This document shows positions 43,957 through 50,762 of a stretch of DNA of 50,762 nt, in pieces (position 1 is the stretch's first letter; each line of letters begins with the position of its first letter). The stretch lies in NCBI GenBank assembly GCA_021841865.1, contig JAKCDM010000011.1:1-50762 (forward strand), given 5' to 3'. A program made the translations under genes and the position numbers. The notes beneath the pieces are model-generated. The model was not told the DNA's origin, searched no databases, and saw only the letters and a program-made list of their open reading frames with translations. The DNA comes from Pseudomonadota bacterium (GTDB taxonomy: Bacteria; Pseudomonadota; Gammaproteobacteria; Burkholderiales; Burkholderiaceae_C).

Positions 43957-44913
43957 ATGCGATTCGAAGACCTCGCCGCCGAACCCGAAGACTCCCGCCA
44001 CACCGCCGCCGAGCGCGCGCGCGCGGCCAGCCGCAGCACCTGGGTGAGCGTGGGCGTGAACCTGGCGCTGTCGCTGACCCAGGTCGTGGTCGGCTTGCTG
44101 GCGCGCTCGCAGGGCCTGGTGGCCGACGGCGTGCACTCGGCCTCCGACCTGGTGGCCGATTTCGTCGTGCTGCTGGCCAGCCACCACAGCCGCAAGGATG
44201 CCGACGCCGACCATCCCTACGGGCACCACCGCTTCGAGACCGGCGCGTCGCTGGCGCTCGGGCTGCTGCTGCTGATGGTCGGCGCCGGCATGCTGTGGGC
44301 GGCGCTGGGCAAGCTGGAGGCGCCCGGCGAGGTGCCGCGTGTGCACGCGGTGGCGCTGTGGGTGGCCGGCGCCACGCTGCTGGCCAAGGAAGGGCTGTTC
44401 CGCTACATGCTGGCGGTGGCCAAGCGCGTCAAGTCGAGCCTGCTGGTGGCCAACGCCTGGCATGCGCGTTCGGACGCAGCGTCTTCGCTGGTGGTCGCGG
44501 TGGGCCTGATCGGCAACCTGGCCGGCTACCCGCTGCTCGACCCGATCGCCGCGCTGATCGTCGGGCTGATGGTCGCGCGCATGGGCTGGGGCTTCGCGTG
44601 GGACGCGCTGCACGACCTGATGGACCGCGCGGTGGACGAGGAGGAGGTGCAGGCGATTCGCGCCACGCTGCTGCAGACCCCGGGAGTGCGCGGCGTGCAC
44701 GACCTGCGCACGCGCAAGATGGGCGACATGGTGGTGGCCGACGCGCACCTCGAGGTCGACGCCACGTTGAGCGTCGAGCAGGGCCACGAGATCGCGGTGG
44801 CGGCGCGCGAGCAGGTGATGCAGCGCCACCGGGTGCTCAACCTGATGACCCACGTCGACCCGTGGCAACGCCCGGACCTGGATCACCCTCGCCCTGAAGC
44901 CGCCCGGGCCTGA
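43957..44913 (+). CDS. Cation diffusion facilitator (CDF) family transporter
   Basis: A 318-aa inner-membrane metal/H+ antiporter with about six membrane segments and a C-terminal cytoplasmic domain. Segment 2 carries ADGVHSASD and segment 5 HARSD, giving the Asp/His metal site of the family; DHPYGHHRFE follows segment 2 as usual. The Asp-His pattern favours zinc, iron or similar divalent metal over a manganese type. ATG 43957 has CCGGAAAG just upstream; a TTG 21 bases earlier lies within the leader repeat. Convergent with a small His/Asp-tailed secreted protein, 14 nt away. Confidence 0.94.
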   Translation: MRFEDLAAEPEDSRHTAAERARAASRSTWVSVGVNLALSLTQVVVGLLARSQGLVADGVHSASDLVADFVVLLASHHSRKDADADHPYGHHRFETGASLALGLLLLMVGAGMLWAALGKLEAPGEVPRVHAVALWVAGATLLAKEGLFRYMLAVAKRVKSSLLVANAWHARSDAASSLVVAVGLIGNLAGYPLLDPIAALIVGLMVARMGWGFAWDALHDLMDRAVDEEEVQAIRATLLQTPGVRGVHDLRTRKMGDMVVADAHLEVDATLSVEQGHEIAVAAREQVMQRHRVLNLMTHVDPWQRPDLDHPRPEAARA

Positions 44914-44927
44914 CCCGGGCGCCAGGC

Positions 44928-45212
44928 TCAGTCGTCGTCGTCCTCGTGGTGCCAGCGATGCCAGCGCTGCCACCGGTTGTCGTCGTCGCGGTGCCACAGC
45001 GGCGGATAGCCGTAGACGGGGGCGTAGCCGGGGTAGTACACCGCGCGCGGCGGCGGCGCCACGACGACGGGGGGCGCGACGTAGGCATTGCTCCAGGCGC
45101 CGTACACGCCGGGCACGCCGACGTTGAGCGACCAGTACACGGGGTCGGCGTGCGCGGCGGGCGCCGCCAGCGCGCTGACCGCGGCCAGCGCAAGCAAGGT
45201 GTGGCGAATCAT
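44928..45212 (-). CDS. Small secreted protein with His/Trp/Asp-rich tail
   Basis: A 94-aa protein with a signal peptide (about 1-24, ending AHA). GGAG lies seven bases before ATG 45212. The middle is Pro/Val/Tyr-rich (VAPPVVVAPPPRAVYYPGY), as in many short periplasmic proteins of Burkholderiales. The last 25 residues are packed with Trp, His, Arg and Asp (WHRDDDN, WHRWHHEDDDD), which could bind divalent metal. It converges on the CDF gene with a 14-nt gap. Function unknown; the metal idea rests on composition and neighbour. Confidence 0.75.
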   Translation of the reverse strand: MIRHTLLALAAVSALAAPAAHADPVYWSLNVGVPGVYGAWSNAYVAPPVVVAPPPRAVYYPGYAPVYGYPPLWHRDDDNRWQRWHRWHHEDDDD

Positions 45213-45353
45213 GTTCGAGCTCCATCGATGCGATGAGGATGTTGCAAGAACGGAGCTTGCGCCGCAGGTGCCGACACCCGGCGCAAGAAACATGTAACAA
45301 GGGACGACTCCCCGCCGGGTCGATGCGTGAGCCGGCGCGGGTTCGCCGCGTGC

Positions 45354-45776
45354 TCAGCGCCCGCCGGGCCCGCCGCCGGCTCCGCCACCCGCTCCGGCAC
45401 CAGGGCCGGCTCCCATGCCGGCGCCGGGGCCCATTCCGCCGCGCGGCCCGGGGCCCATGCCGGCGCCCGGCCCGGGTCCCGCTCCCATGCCGCCGGCGCG
45501 CGGGCCGGGGCGCGGCCGCGGCATGTCGGGCAGGCGCACGCCGCGTTCACGCGCGCGTTGCTGCATCGCACGGTGGTGTTCCAGGCGGATGCGCTCGCGC
45601 TCGCGCGCGGTGTGGGCGTTGCGCAGGCGCTCGCGGTACTCGAGGCGCTCGTGCTGGGTCATCAGCTGGCTGCCGTAGATCGGCGGGGCCGGCTGCGCGG
45701 CGACCGTGGCGATCGCGCCGGGGCCTGCCAGCAGCGCGGCCAGTGCGAGGGCGAGCACGCGGGGACGGGTGTTCAT
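45354..45776 (-). CDS. Secreted protein: Arg/Glu-rich helix followed by Gly/Pro/Met-rich tail
   Basis: A 140-aa protein with a signal peptide (about 1-27, ending VAA). CGGAGA lies eight bases before ATG 45776. Residues about 32-82 (YGSQLMTQHERLEYRERLRNAH..., RERERIRLEHHRAMQQRARERG) are a charged helix known from many uncharacterised beta-proteobacterial periplasmic proteins. Residues about 90-140 are Gly, Ala, Met and Pro, ending GGGPGGR. It resembles the secreted protein at 38382 in composition but with charged and Gly-rich halves in reverse order. No function assigned. Confidence 0.78.
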   Translation of the reverse strand: MNTRPRVLALALAALLAGPGAIATVAAQPAPPIYGSQLMTQHERLEYRERLRNAHTARERERIRLEHHRAMQQRARERGVRLPDMPRPRPGPRAGGMGAGPGPGAGMGPGPRGGMGPGAGMGAGPGAGAGGGAGGGPGGR

Positions 45777-45906
45777 GCTTGTTCTCCGTGGACGGTGGCG
45801 ACACCGGCGCGCTCCGGGCACGGCACGGCGCCGCGCTTTCCAGGGTACGCATGCGCAGGCTAAGGCGTCGCCCGGGCGGGTGTCCTTGACCCACCTCAAG
45901 CACGCG

Positions 45907-46359
45907 TCAGGCCGGTGTCCGGGCCTGCTCCAGGTCGAACAGGCTGGTGGCCTCGAGCTGCAGCACCTCGACGCCGCGCTCGTTGCGCAGGCTCCATTGC
46001 CAGCGCAGGATGCCCAGGCCCGGGCGGCTCGCGCTGCGCCTTGCCTCCAGCACCTGCGCGCGCAGGCGCAGGCGGTCTCCGGGGCGCACCGGGTGCGGCC
46101 AGCGGATGTGGTCCAGCCCGGGCGACGCGAAGGACTCGGAGCCGGCGAGCACGGCGTCGACTACCAGGCGCATCGCGACGGCGCAGGTGTGCCAGCCGCT
46201 GGCGATGAGTCCACCGAAACGGTGGGATCCGGCCGCGCGCGGGTCGGTGTGGAACCACTGCGGGTCGTAGCGCGAAGCGAATTCGATGATCTCGGCCTCG
46301 CTCACCTCGTAGGGGCCCGCCTCAAGCACCTGGCCGGCGTGGAATTCGGCGAATCGCAT
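45907..46359 (-). CDS. MaoC-like acyl dehydratase
   Basis: A 150-aa hot-dog-fold protein. FASRYDPQWFHTDP (27-40) and FGGLIASGWHT match the hydratase-2 motif, whose Asp and His add water to enoyl-CoA. ATG 46359 gives the family start MRFAEF; the frame runs on upstream only as an overlap with the next gene. It lies 17 nt after the crotonase gene in the box-linked operon. It may hydrate an enoyl-CoA from benzoate or a related acid; the exact step is open because a crotonase is also present. Confidence 0.88.
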   Translation of the reverse strand: MRFAEFHAGQVLEAGPYEVSEAEIIEFASRYDPQWFHTDPRAAGSHRFGGLIASGWHTCAVAMRLVVDAVLAGSESFASPGLDHIRWPHPVRPGDRLRLRAQVLEARRSASRPGLGILRWQWSLRNERGVEVLQLEATSLFDLEQARTPA

Positions 46360-46376
46360 GCGACGGCCTCCCGCGT

Positions 46377-47225
46377 TCAGGCCAGCGGAGGTGTACGCGG
46401 CGCGAACTGCGGCGCGCGCTTGTCGTTGAGGGCGTCGAAGCCCTCGCGCGCCTCGGGCGACGCGAAGCCCAGGATCTCCAGCGCCAGCGAATGCTCGAAC
46501 GCGGGCCAGGCCATTCGCAGCCAGTGGTTCAGGCTGCGCTTGGTCGCCGCCAGCGCCTGCGCGCTGCCAGCGGCGAGCTGGCGCGCCACCGCGCGCGCGC
46601 GCTCGAGCAGCTCGGCATCGGGCACGCACATGCCGACCAGGCCGATGCGCTCGGCCTGCGCGCCGTCGATCGGGGTGCACAGCAGCAGGTGCATGCGCGC
46701 CTTGGCCATTCCGCACAGCAGCGGCCAGATCAGCGCCGCGTGATCGCCGGCGGCGACTCCCAGGCGGGTGTGGCCGTCGATGATCTTCGCCTTCTCGCCG
46801 GCGATGGAAATGTCGGCCAGCAGCGCCACCGCCGCTCCGGCGCCGACCGCGGCGCCGTTGATGGCCGAGACGATCGGGATCTCGCAATCCATCATGCCCT
46901 GCACGATGGCGCGCGCTTCCTGCATCACGCGCAGCCGGGCTTCGTGGCTGTCGAGCATCTCCCGCACCAGCGACGGGTCGCCGCCGGCACAGAAACCCTT
47001 GCCGGTGCTGCGCACCAGGATGCAGCGCACCTCGGGCAGCGCCGCCAGGCGTGCCCACACGGTGCCCAGCAGCGCGTGGCGCAGCGAGTCGGTCGACGGC
47101 ATGCCGCCTTCGGGGCCGAGCACCAGCTCGGCCACTCCGTCGGCGCCGATGTCGGCGTGCAGGTGGGGGGCGAATTCGATGCGCCGCGGCGCACCGGAGT
47201 CAGTGCCGGTGGTGGTGGTGCTCAT
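46377..47225 (-). CDS. Enoyl-CoA hydratase/isomerase family protein
   Basis: A 282-aa crotonase-fold protein. VRSTGKGFCAGGD and NGAAVGAGAAVALLADISIAG form the oxyanion hole. The region RLGVAAGDHAAL lacks the PGxGGTQ catalytic motif of classic hydratases, as in a common subgroup of this superfamily, so hydratase, isomerase or another CoA reaction are all possible. ATG 47225 overlaps the stop of the dehydrogenase gene (ATGA). Its first 25 residues are Thr-rich and variable. In this operon it could act on 3,4-dehydroadipyl-CoA made by the Box pathway. Confidence 0.9.
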   Translation of the reverse strand: MSTTTTGTDSGAPRRIEFAPHLHADIGADGVAELVLGPEGGMPSTDSLRHALLGTVWARLAALPEVRCILVRSTGKGFCAGGDPSLVREMLDSHEARLRVMQEARAIVQGMMDCEIPIVSAINGAAVGAGAAVALLADISIAGEKAKIIDGHTRLGVAAGDHAALIWPLLCGMAKARMHLLLCTPIDGAQAERIGLVGMCVPDAELLERARAVARQLAAGSAQALAATKRSLNHWLRMAWPAFEHSLALEILGFASPEAREGFDALNDKRAPQFAPRTPPLA

Positions 47226-48796
47226 GCGAGGGTCTCCGTCGTCGCGCCACGCTGGCGCAGCCAGGCCTGTTCGCGCAGCCCGGGGCTGGCACGGTAGCGC
47301 TCGCCGCGGTAGTGGCGGTCCAGCGCGTCGAGCAGGCTCACCGGCTCGGGCGCGCCGAGCTGGTGCCAGCGCGCGAGCCACTCGAAGGGGCCTGCAGGGT
47401 AGTTGACCCCGAGTTTCATCGCGTTGTCGGCTCCGTCGGGGCTGCACACGCCCTGGTGCACGGCGTCGGCGGCCTCGTTGATGAGCATGGCCACGGTGCG
47501 CGCGACGACCAGCCCCGGCACGTCGCGCAGGCGCAGCGGCTGCCAGCCCAGCAGGTGCAGCCAGCGCGGCGCCTGCTCCTGCCAGCCGGCGCTGGCATCG
47601 GCGCTGGCGGCCCACGCCAGCGTCAGGGCGTTGTCGTCGCGCAGCGGCAGGTCGAACACCGCCACGTCGGCGCCGAGTTCGGTGGCGCAGCGTCCGTCGC
47701 CCAGGCGCAGGCGGGCGCCGTCGACGCGCAGACCGCACCAGTCCGCCTGCGGGTCGAGTTCGTGCTCGCGCCCGGCGGCGTGCAGCGCGGCGCTGAGGCG
47801 GTCGGCCAGCGCGCCGCGCCCGGCCACCACCACGCGCGTGGCGGCATCGGGAGCCTGCAGGTCGGCGGCGGGCGGGCAGGCGCGGGGCTGTTCGGCGCCT
47901 TGCGCGTAGTCGTAGAACCCGCGCCCGCTCTTGCGCCCGAGCAGGCCGCCGTCGACCAGTTCGCGCTGCACCAGCGAAGGCTGGAACCGCTTGTCGAAGA
48001 AGTTCGCCTCGTACACCGCCTGGGTGACCGCGAAATTGGTGTCGTGGCCGATCAGGTCCATCAGCTCGCACGGGCCCATGCGAAAGCCGGCGGCGCGCAG
48101 GCAGGCGTCGAGCGCCTCGGGGGTTGCCGCCTGCTCCTGCAGCAGCGCCAGGGTCTCGGCGTAGAAGGGGCGGGCGATGCGGTTGACGATGAAGCCCGGA
48201 GTCGAGCGAGCGTGCACCGCGGTCTTGCCCCAGCACTGCGCCAGCTCGAACACCTTTTGCGCCACCGCGGGGTCGCTGCGCAGGCCGCTGACCACCTCGA
48301 CGAGCTTCATCAGCGGCACCGGGTTGAAGAAGTGCATGCCCACCAGGCGCTCGGGGTGGCGCATGTCGCGCGCCAGCGCGGTGATCGACAGCGACGAGGT
48401 GTTGCTGGCCAGCACGCAGTCGGCGGCGAGCAGCGCCTCCAGGCGCGCCAGCAGCTCGCGCTTGACGTCCAGGCGCTCGACGATGGCCTCGACCACCAAC
48501 GCGCAGTCGGCCGCCTGTTCCAGCTGGTCGATGGCGTCGATTCGCGCCAGCGCGTCGGCCGCGGCGGCGGCCTGCAGGCGCCCCTTGGCCACCAGCGTGT
48601 CGAAGGTGGCGCCGAGCTTGTCGCGCGCCTGGCGCGCGGCACCGTCGCGGGCGTCGAACAGCGCCACGCGGTGCCCGGCCTGCGCTGCCACCTGGGCGAT
48701 TCCCGCTCCCATGATTCCCGCGCCGACCACCAGCACGCGCGCGTCGCGCAAAGCCGGGGCCTGGCGCTCGCCTTGCTCGGCGCCGGTCGTTTCCAT
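47222..48796 (-). CDS. 3-hydroxyacyl-CoA dehydrogenase (PaaH-like)
   Basis: A 524-aa NAD enzyme. VLVVGAGIMGAGIAQ (about 21-35) is the dinucleotide site; FFNPVPLMKLVEVVSG carries the catalytic region; two C-terminal dehydrogenase domains follow (about 200-295 and 420-510, the latter with KLGVNYPAGPFEW). The two-domain length matches PaaH of phenylacetate degradation, which oxidises 3-hydroxyadipyl-CoA. The boxA stop and this ATG overlap by one base (TGATG at 48794-48798), so the genes are translationally coupled and the start is well set. Oxidation of 3-hydroxyadipyl-CoA after the Box steps is the natural role. Confidence 0.93.
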   Translation of the reverse strand: METTGAEQGERQAPALRDARVLVVGAGIMGAGIAQVAAQAGHRVALFDARDGAARQARDKLGATFDTLVAKGRLQAAAAADALARIDAIDQLEQAADCALVVEAIVERLDVKRELLARLEALLAADCVLASNTSSLSITALARDMRHPERLVGMHFFNPVPLMKLVEVVSGLRSDPAVAQKVFELAQCWGKTAVHARSTPGFIVNRIARPFYAETLALLQEQAATPEALDACLRAAGFRMGPCELMDLIGHDTNFAVTQAVYEANFFDKRFQPSLVQRELVDGGLLGRKSGRGFYDYAQGAEQPRACPPAADLQAPDAATRVVVAGRGALADRLSAALHAAGREHELDPQADWCGLRVDGARLRLGDGRCATELGADVAVFDLPLRDDNALTLAWAASADASAGWQEQAPRWLHLLGWQPLRLRDVPGLVVARTVAMLINEAADAVHQGVCSPDGADNAMKLGVNYPAGPFEWLARWHQLGAPEPVSLLDALDRHYRGERYRASPGLREQAWLRQRGATTETLA

Positions 48797-50064
48797 CAAT
48801 AGGTCTCCAGATGCAGTCGGCCCTGTTCCTTCCAGGCGGCCGCCGTGCTGTCCCAATCCAGCCCGGCCTGGGTGGCGACGTCGCGCAGCGCGAGCAGCAC
48901 GCCGTCCTCCATGGCCTTGAGGCCGCAGACGAAGATGTGGGTATTGTCGTCGCCCAGCAATTCACCCAGGTCGGCGGCGCGTTCGCGCATCAGGTCCTGC
49001 ACGTAGCGCCTGGGCTGCCCCGGGGTGCGCGAGAACGCGAGGTGGATGTCGATGAAATCCTTGGGCAGGTTCTGCAGCGGCCCGAAGTAGGGCAGCTCGG
49101 CCTGGGTGCGCGCGCCGAAGAACAGCATCAGGCGTCCGCCGTCGAACTTGCCCGAGCGCCGCAGGCGGCGGCGCCATTCGGTCATCGCGCGCATCGGCGC
49201 GCTGCCGGTTCCGGTGCAGATCATCACGATGTTCGATCGCGGGTGGTTGGGCATCAGGAAGCTGGCGCCGAACGGGCCCGTGACCTCGACCTTGTCGCCG
49301 ACCTTGAGGTCGCACATGTAGTTCGACGCCACGCCGCGCACCGGCCGGCCCTGGTGGTCCTCCAGCACGCGCTTGATGGTCAGCGACAGGTTGTTGTAGC
49401 CGGGGCGTTCGCCGTTGCGCGGGCTGGCCACCGAGTACTGGCGCGGGTGGTGCGGGCGGCCGTCGCCGTCCACGCCGGGCGGGATGATGCCGATGGACTG
49501 GCCCTCGAGCACCGGGAAGGGCATCGCGCCGAAGTCCAGCACGATGTGGTGGGTGTCGTATTCGCGCCCGACCTCGGTGACCCGCACGTTGCCGGTGACG
49601 GTGGCGGTGACCGACTTGCGCGCGGTCTTCGGACCGTACAGGTTGGTGTAGGCGTGGGCCGCCGACCAGGGCGGAACCACGGAGCCGTAGCGCGCGGCGC
49701 GGAACTCGGATTCCACGCCGGGCGCCGGCGTGTCGTCGCGCGGTGGCTGGGCCGGCGCGGGCGCGGCATCGGCTGCCGGCGCCTCGCGCAGGTCGCCCTG
49801 CGCCGGCAGCTCGTCCCAAAGCAGTTGCTCGGCCAGCGGGTAGGCGGCCACGCGCGGCACGTCGCGCCAGTTGTCGATCGCGCCGGTCGGGCAGGGCGGC
49901 ACGCAGGCCATGCAGAAATTGCACTTGTCGGCGTCGACCACGTAGTTGCGGCTGTCGTGGGTCACGGCGCCCACCGGGCAGGTGGCTTCGCAGGTGTTGC
50001 AGCGAATGCAGATCTCGGGGTCGATCAGGTGCTGGTGCAGGATCGCGGCGTCGGCCATGTCCAT
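48796..50064 (-). CDS. boxA: Benzoyl-CoA 2,3-epoxidase subunit BoxA (reductase)
   Basis: A 422-aa iron-sulfur flavoprotein. The N-terminus has two [4Fe-4S] ferredoxin motifs: Cys19, 22, 25, 29 and Cys48, 51, 54, 58. After an Ala/Pro linker comes a ferredoxin-NADP reductase-like part with HPRQYSVAS (flavin) and [13 protein letters not shown] (NADPH), ending in LHLETY. BoxA passes electrons from NADPH to the oxygenase BoxB, which epoxidises benzoyl-CoA in aerobic benzoate degradation. GGAG lies eight bases before ATG 50064; ATG 50058 is also possible. BoxB lies 48 nt upstream. Identification is firm. Confidence 0.97.
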   Translation of the reverse strand: MDMADAAILHQHLIDPEICIRCNTCEATCPVGAVTHDSRNYVVDADKCNFCMACVPPCPTGAIDNWRDVPRVAAYPLAEQLLWDELPAQGDLREAPAADAAPAPAQPPRDDTPAPGVESEFRAARYGSVVPPWSAAHAYTNLYGPKTARKSVTATVTGNVRVTEVGREYDTHHIVLDFGAMPFPVLEGQSIGIIPPGVDGDGRPHHPRQYSVASPRNGERPGYNNLSLTIKRVLEDHQGRPVRGVASNYMCDLKVGDKVEVTGPFGASFLMPNHPRSNIVMICTGTGSAPMRAMTEWRRRLRRSGKFDGGRLMLFFGARTQAELPYFGPLQNLPKDFIDIHLAFSRTPGQPRRYVQDLMRERAADLGELLGDDNTHIFVCGLKAMEDGVLLALRDVATQAGLDWDSTAAAWKEQGRLHLETY

Positions 50065-50112
50065 GGCGGTCTCCGAAAGGCCGCGGGGCGCCGTCGCGCC
50101 CCGCGTTGCTGA

Positions 50113-50762
50113 TTAATTGAAGCGAACGTACTCGAAGTCGATGGGCTGGCGGTTGATGCCCACCATCGGCGGCGCGATCCAGTTGGCGTACTTGCCGGGC
50201 TCGACCACGCGGCCCATCAGCGAAGCCACGAAGGCGCGGTCGGACTCGGTGGGCAGCCACTCGGCGACGTGCGCGTTCCACTCCTGCTCGCTGATCAGCT
50301 GGCCGTCGGGCGAGACCTTGACGCCGGCGAGCGAGCCGATGCTGCGGTGGAAGGCCTTGTGCGGGGTCTTCAGGCGAAACGCGATGCCGGCCTTCTCGAT
50401 CACCTTGTTCCAGCGCGACACGCCACCCACGCTGTCGGTGATGTAGTCGTCGCGCAGCACCTCGTTGAGGGCGTTGAGCATCGGCACCTCCTCTTCGGCC
50501 AGTCGCCCGTCGCGCACCTGCAGGATGCGGTAGGAGTCGCCGCGCAGCTGGTGGTCGTCGCCGCGCTTGCCTTCCTCGTAGCGGCCCTTGAGTCCGCTGG
50601 AGTAGAAGATGGCGGCATTGCTCGACTGGTCGGCGCCGAACAGGTCGATGGTCACGCTGAAGTGGAAGTTCAGGTAGCGCTGGATGGTCGGCAGGTCGAT
50701 GACCCCCGCGGCACGCAGCTTCGCCGGATCGTCGGTGCCCAGCTCGTTCATCATCTGGCAGG
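50113..50762 (-). CDS. boxB: Benzoyl-CoA 2,3-epoxidase subunit BoxB, C-terminal part
   Basis: The gene enters from the right edge; the last 215 or so residues of an expected 470-480 are seen. The sequence (HFSVTIDLFGADQSSNAA, YSSGLKGRYEE, VRDGRLAEEEVPMLNALN, ending FEYVRFN) follows BoxB, the di-iron oxygenase of the aerobic benzoyl-CoA pathway. The N-terminal iron ligands lie outside. It is upstream of boxA in the same operon, so boxC (dihydrodiol lyase) is probably further upstream, beyond the window. Identification is firm although partial. Confidence 0.95.
   Translation of the reverse strand, partial: CQMMNELGTDDPAKLRAAGVIDLPTIQRYLNFHFSVTIDLFGADQSSNAAIFYSSGLKGRYEEGKRGDDHQLRGDSYRILQVRDGRLAEEEVPMLNALNEVLRDDYITDSVGGVSRWNKVIEKAGIAFRLKTPHKAFHRSIGSLAGVKVSPDGQLISEQEWNAHVAEWLPTESDRAFVASLMGRVVEPGKYANWIAPPMVGINRQPIDFEYVRFN

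Noticed and set aside
46377-48965. Apparent 862-aa fusion in the box-linked operon
   Set aside because: Only the last 282 residues are a crotonase; the rest is the dehydrogenase gene out of frame.

Overview
The window is about 50.8 kb of very GC-rich DNA with dense, short-spaced genes and no tRNA, rRNA, CRISPR array, insertion sequence or phage gene that I can see. Protein types point to a betaproteobacterium, probably Burkholderiales: BoxA/BoxB of aerobic benzoyl-CoA degradation, the Pseudomonas-type threonine aldolase, a Bcr/CflA exporter and small secreted proteins common in that order. This assignment is an inference from protein character; no marker gene is present.

Layout. (1) 1-7603, plus strand: a type Vb two-partner secretion cluster, with the end of a TpsB transporter, a 1605-aa TpsA exoprotein ending in a caspase-like domain, a CHASE2-like membrane protein and a secreted protein of unknown family. 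(2) 7719-9101: L-serine deaminase. (3) 9240-12119: a Gtr-like glycan-modification set (GT39-type transferase, GtrA flippase, GtrB-like transferase) with overlapping gene ends. (4) 12199-15164, minus: threonine aldolase, a protein carrying a degenerate C-terminal half of 3-dehydroquinate synthase, and an SDR lacking the catalytic Tyr. (5) 15404-18976: a LonB-like protease followed by a PfkB sugar-phosphate kinase; then a convergent MFS exporter and a small basic protein.

(6) 20792-35272: two divergent acyl-CoA catabolic operons around an IclR regulator. The minus operon holds two acyl-CoA dehydrogenases (a large/small pair like PimC/PimD), an SDR and a quinone-oxidoreductase-like MDR. The plus operon holds a FadJ-type bifunctional enzyme, a 617-aa acyl-CoA dehydrogenase, an MDR reductase, an APH-type kinase next to an ACAD11-like dehydrogenase, and an acyl-CoA ligase. 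Palindromes built on GGAAC/GTTCC lie on both sides of iclR. (7) 35386-38247: a single protein joining an acyl carrier domain, a fatty acyl-AMP-ligase-like domain and a PlsC acyltransferase. (8) 38382-45776: envelope and metal genes: a Gly-rich/Asp-Arg-Gln-repeat secreted protein, a large lipoprotein, a glycine-zipper lipoprotein, a P-type ATPase, a CDF transporter and two small secreted proteins.

(9) 45907-50762, minus: boxB (partial), boxA, a 3-hydroxyacyl-CoA dehydrogenase, an enoyl-CoA hydratase family protein and a MaoC-type dehydratase, several with overlapping start and stop codons. This fits aerobic benzoyl-CoA epoxidation followed by beta-oxidation of the dehydroadipyl-CoA product. 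The strongest candidates for something little described are the TpsA-caspase/CHASE2 cluster, the degenerate AroB-like protein and the carrier-ligase-acyltransferase fusion.
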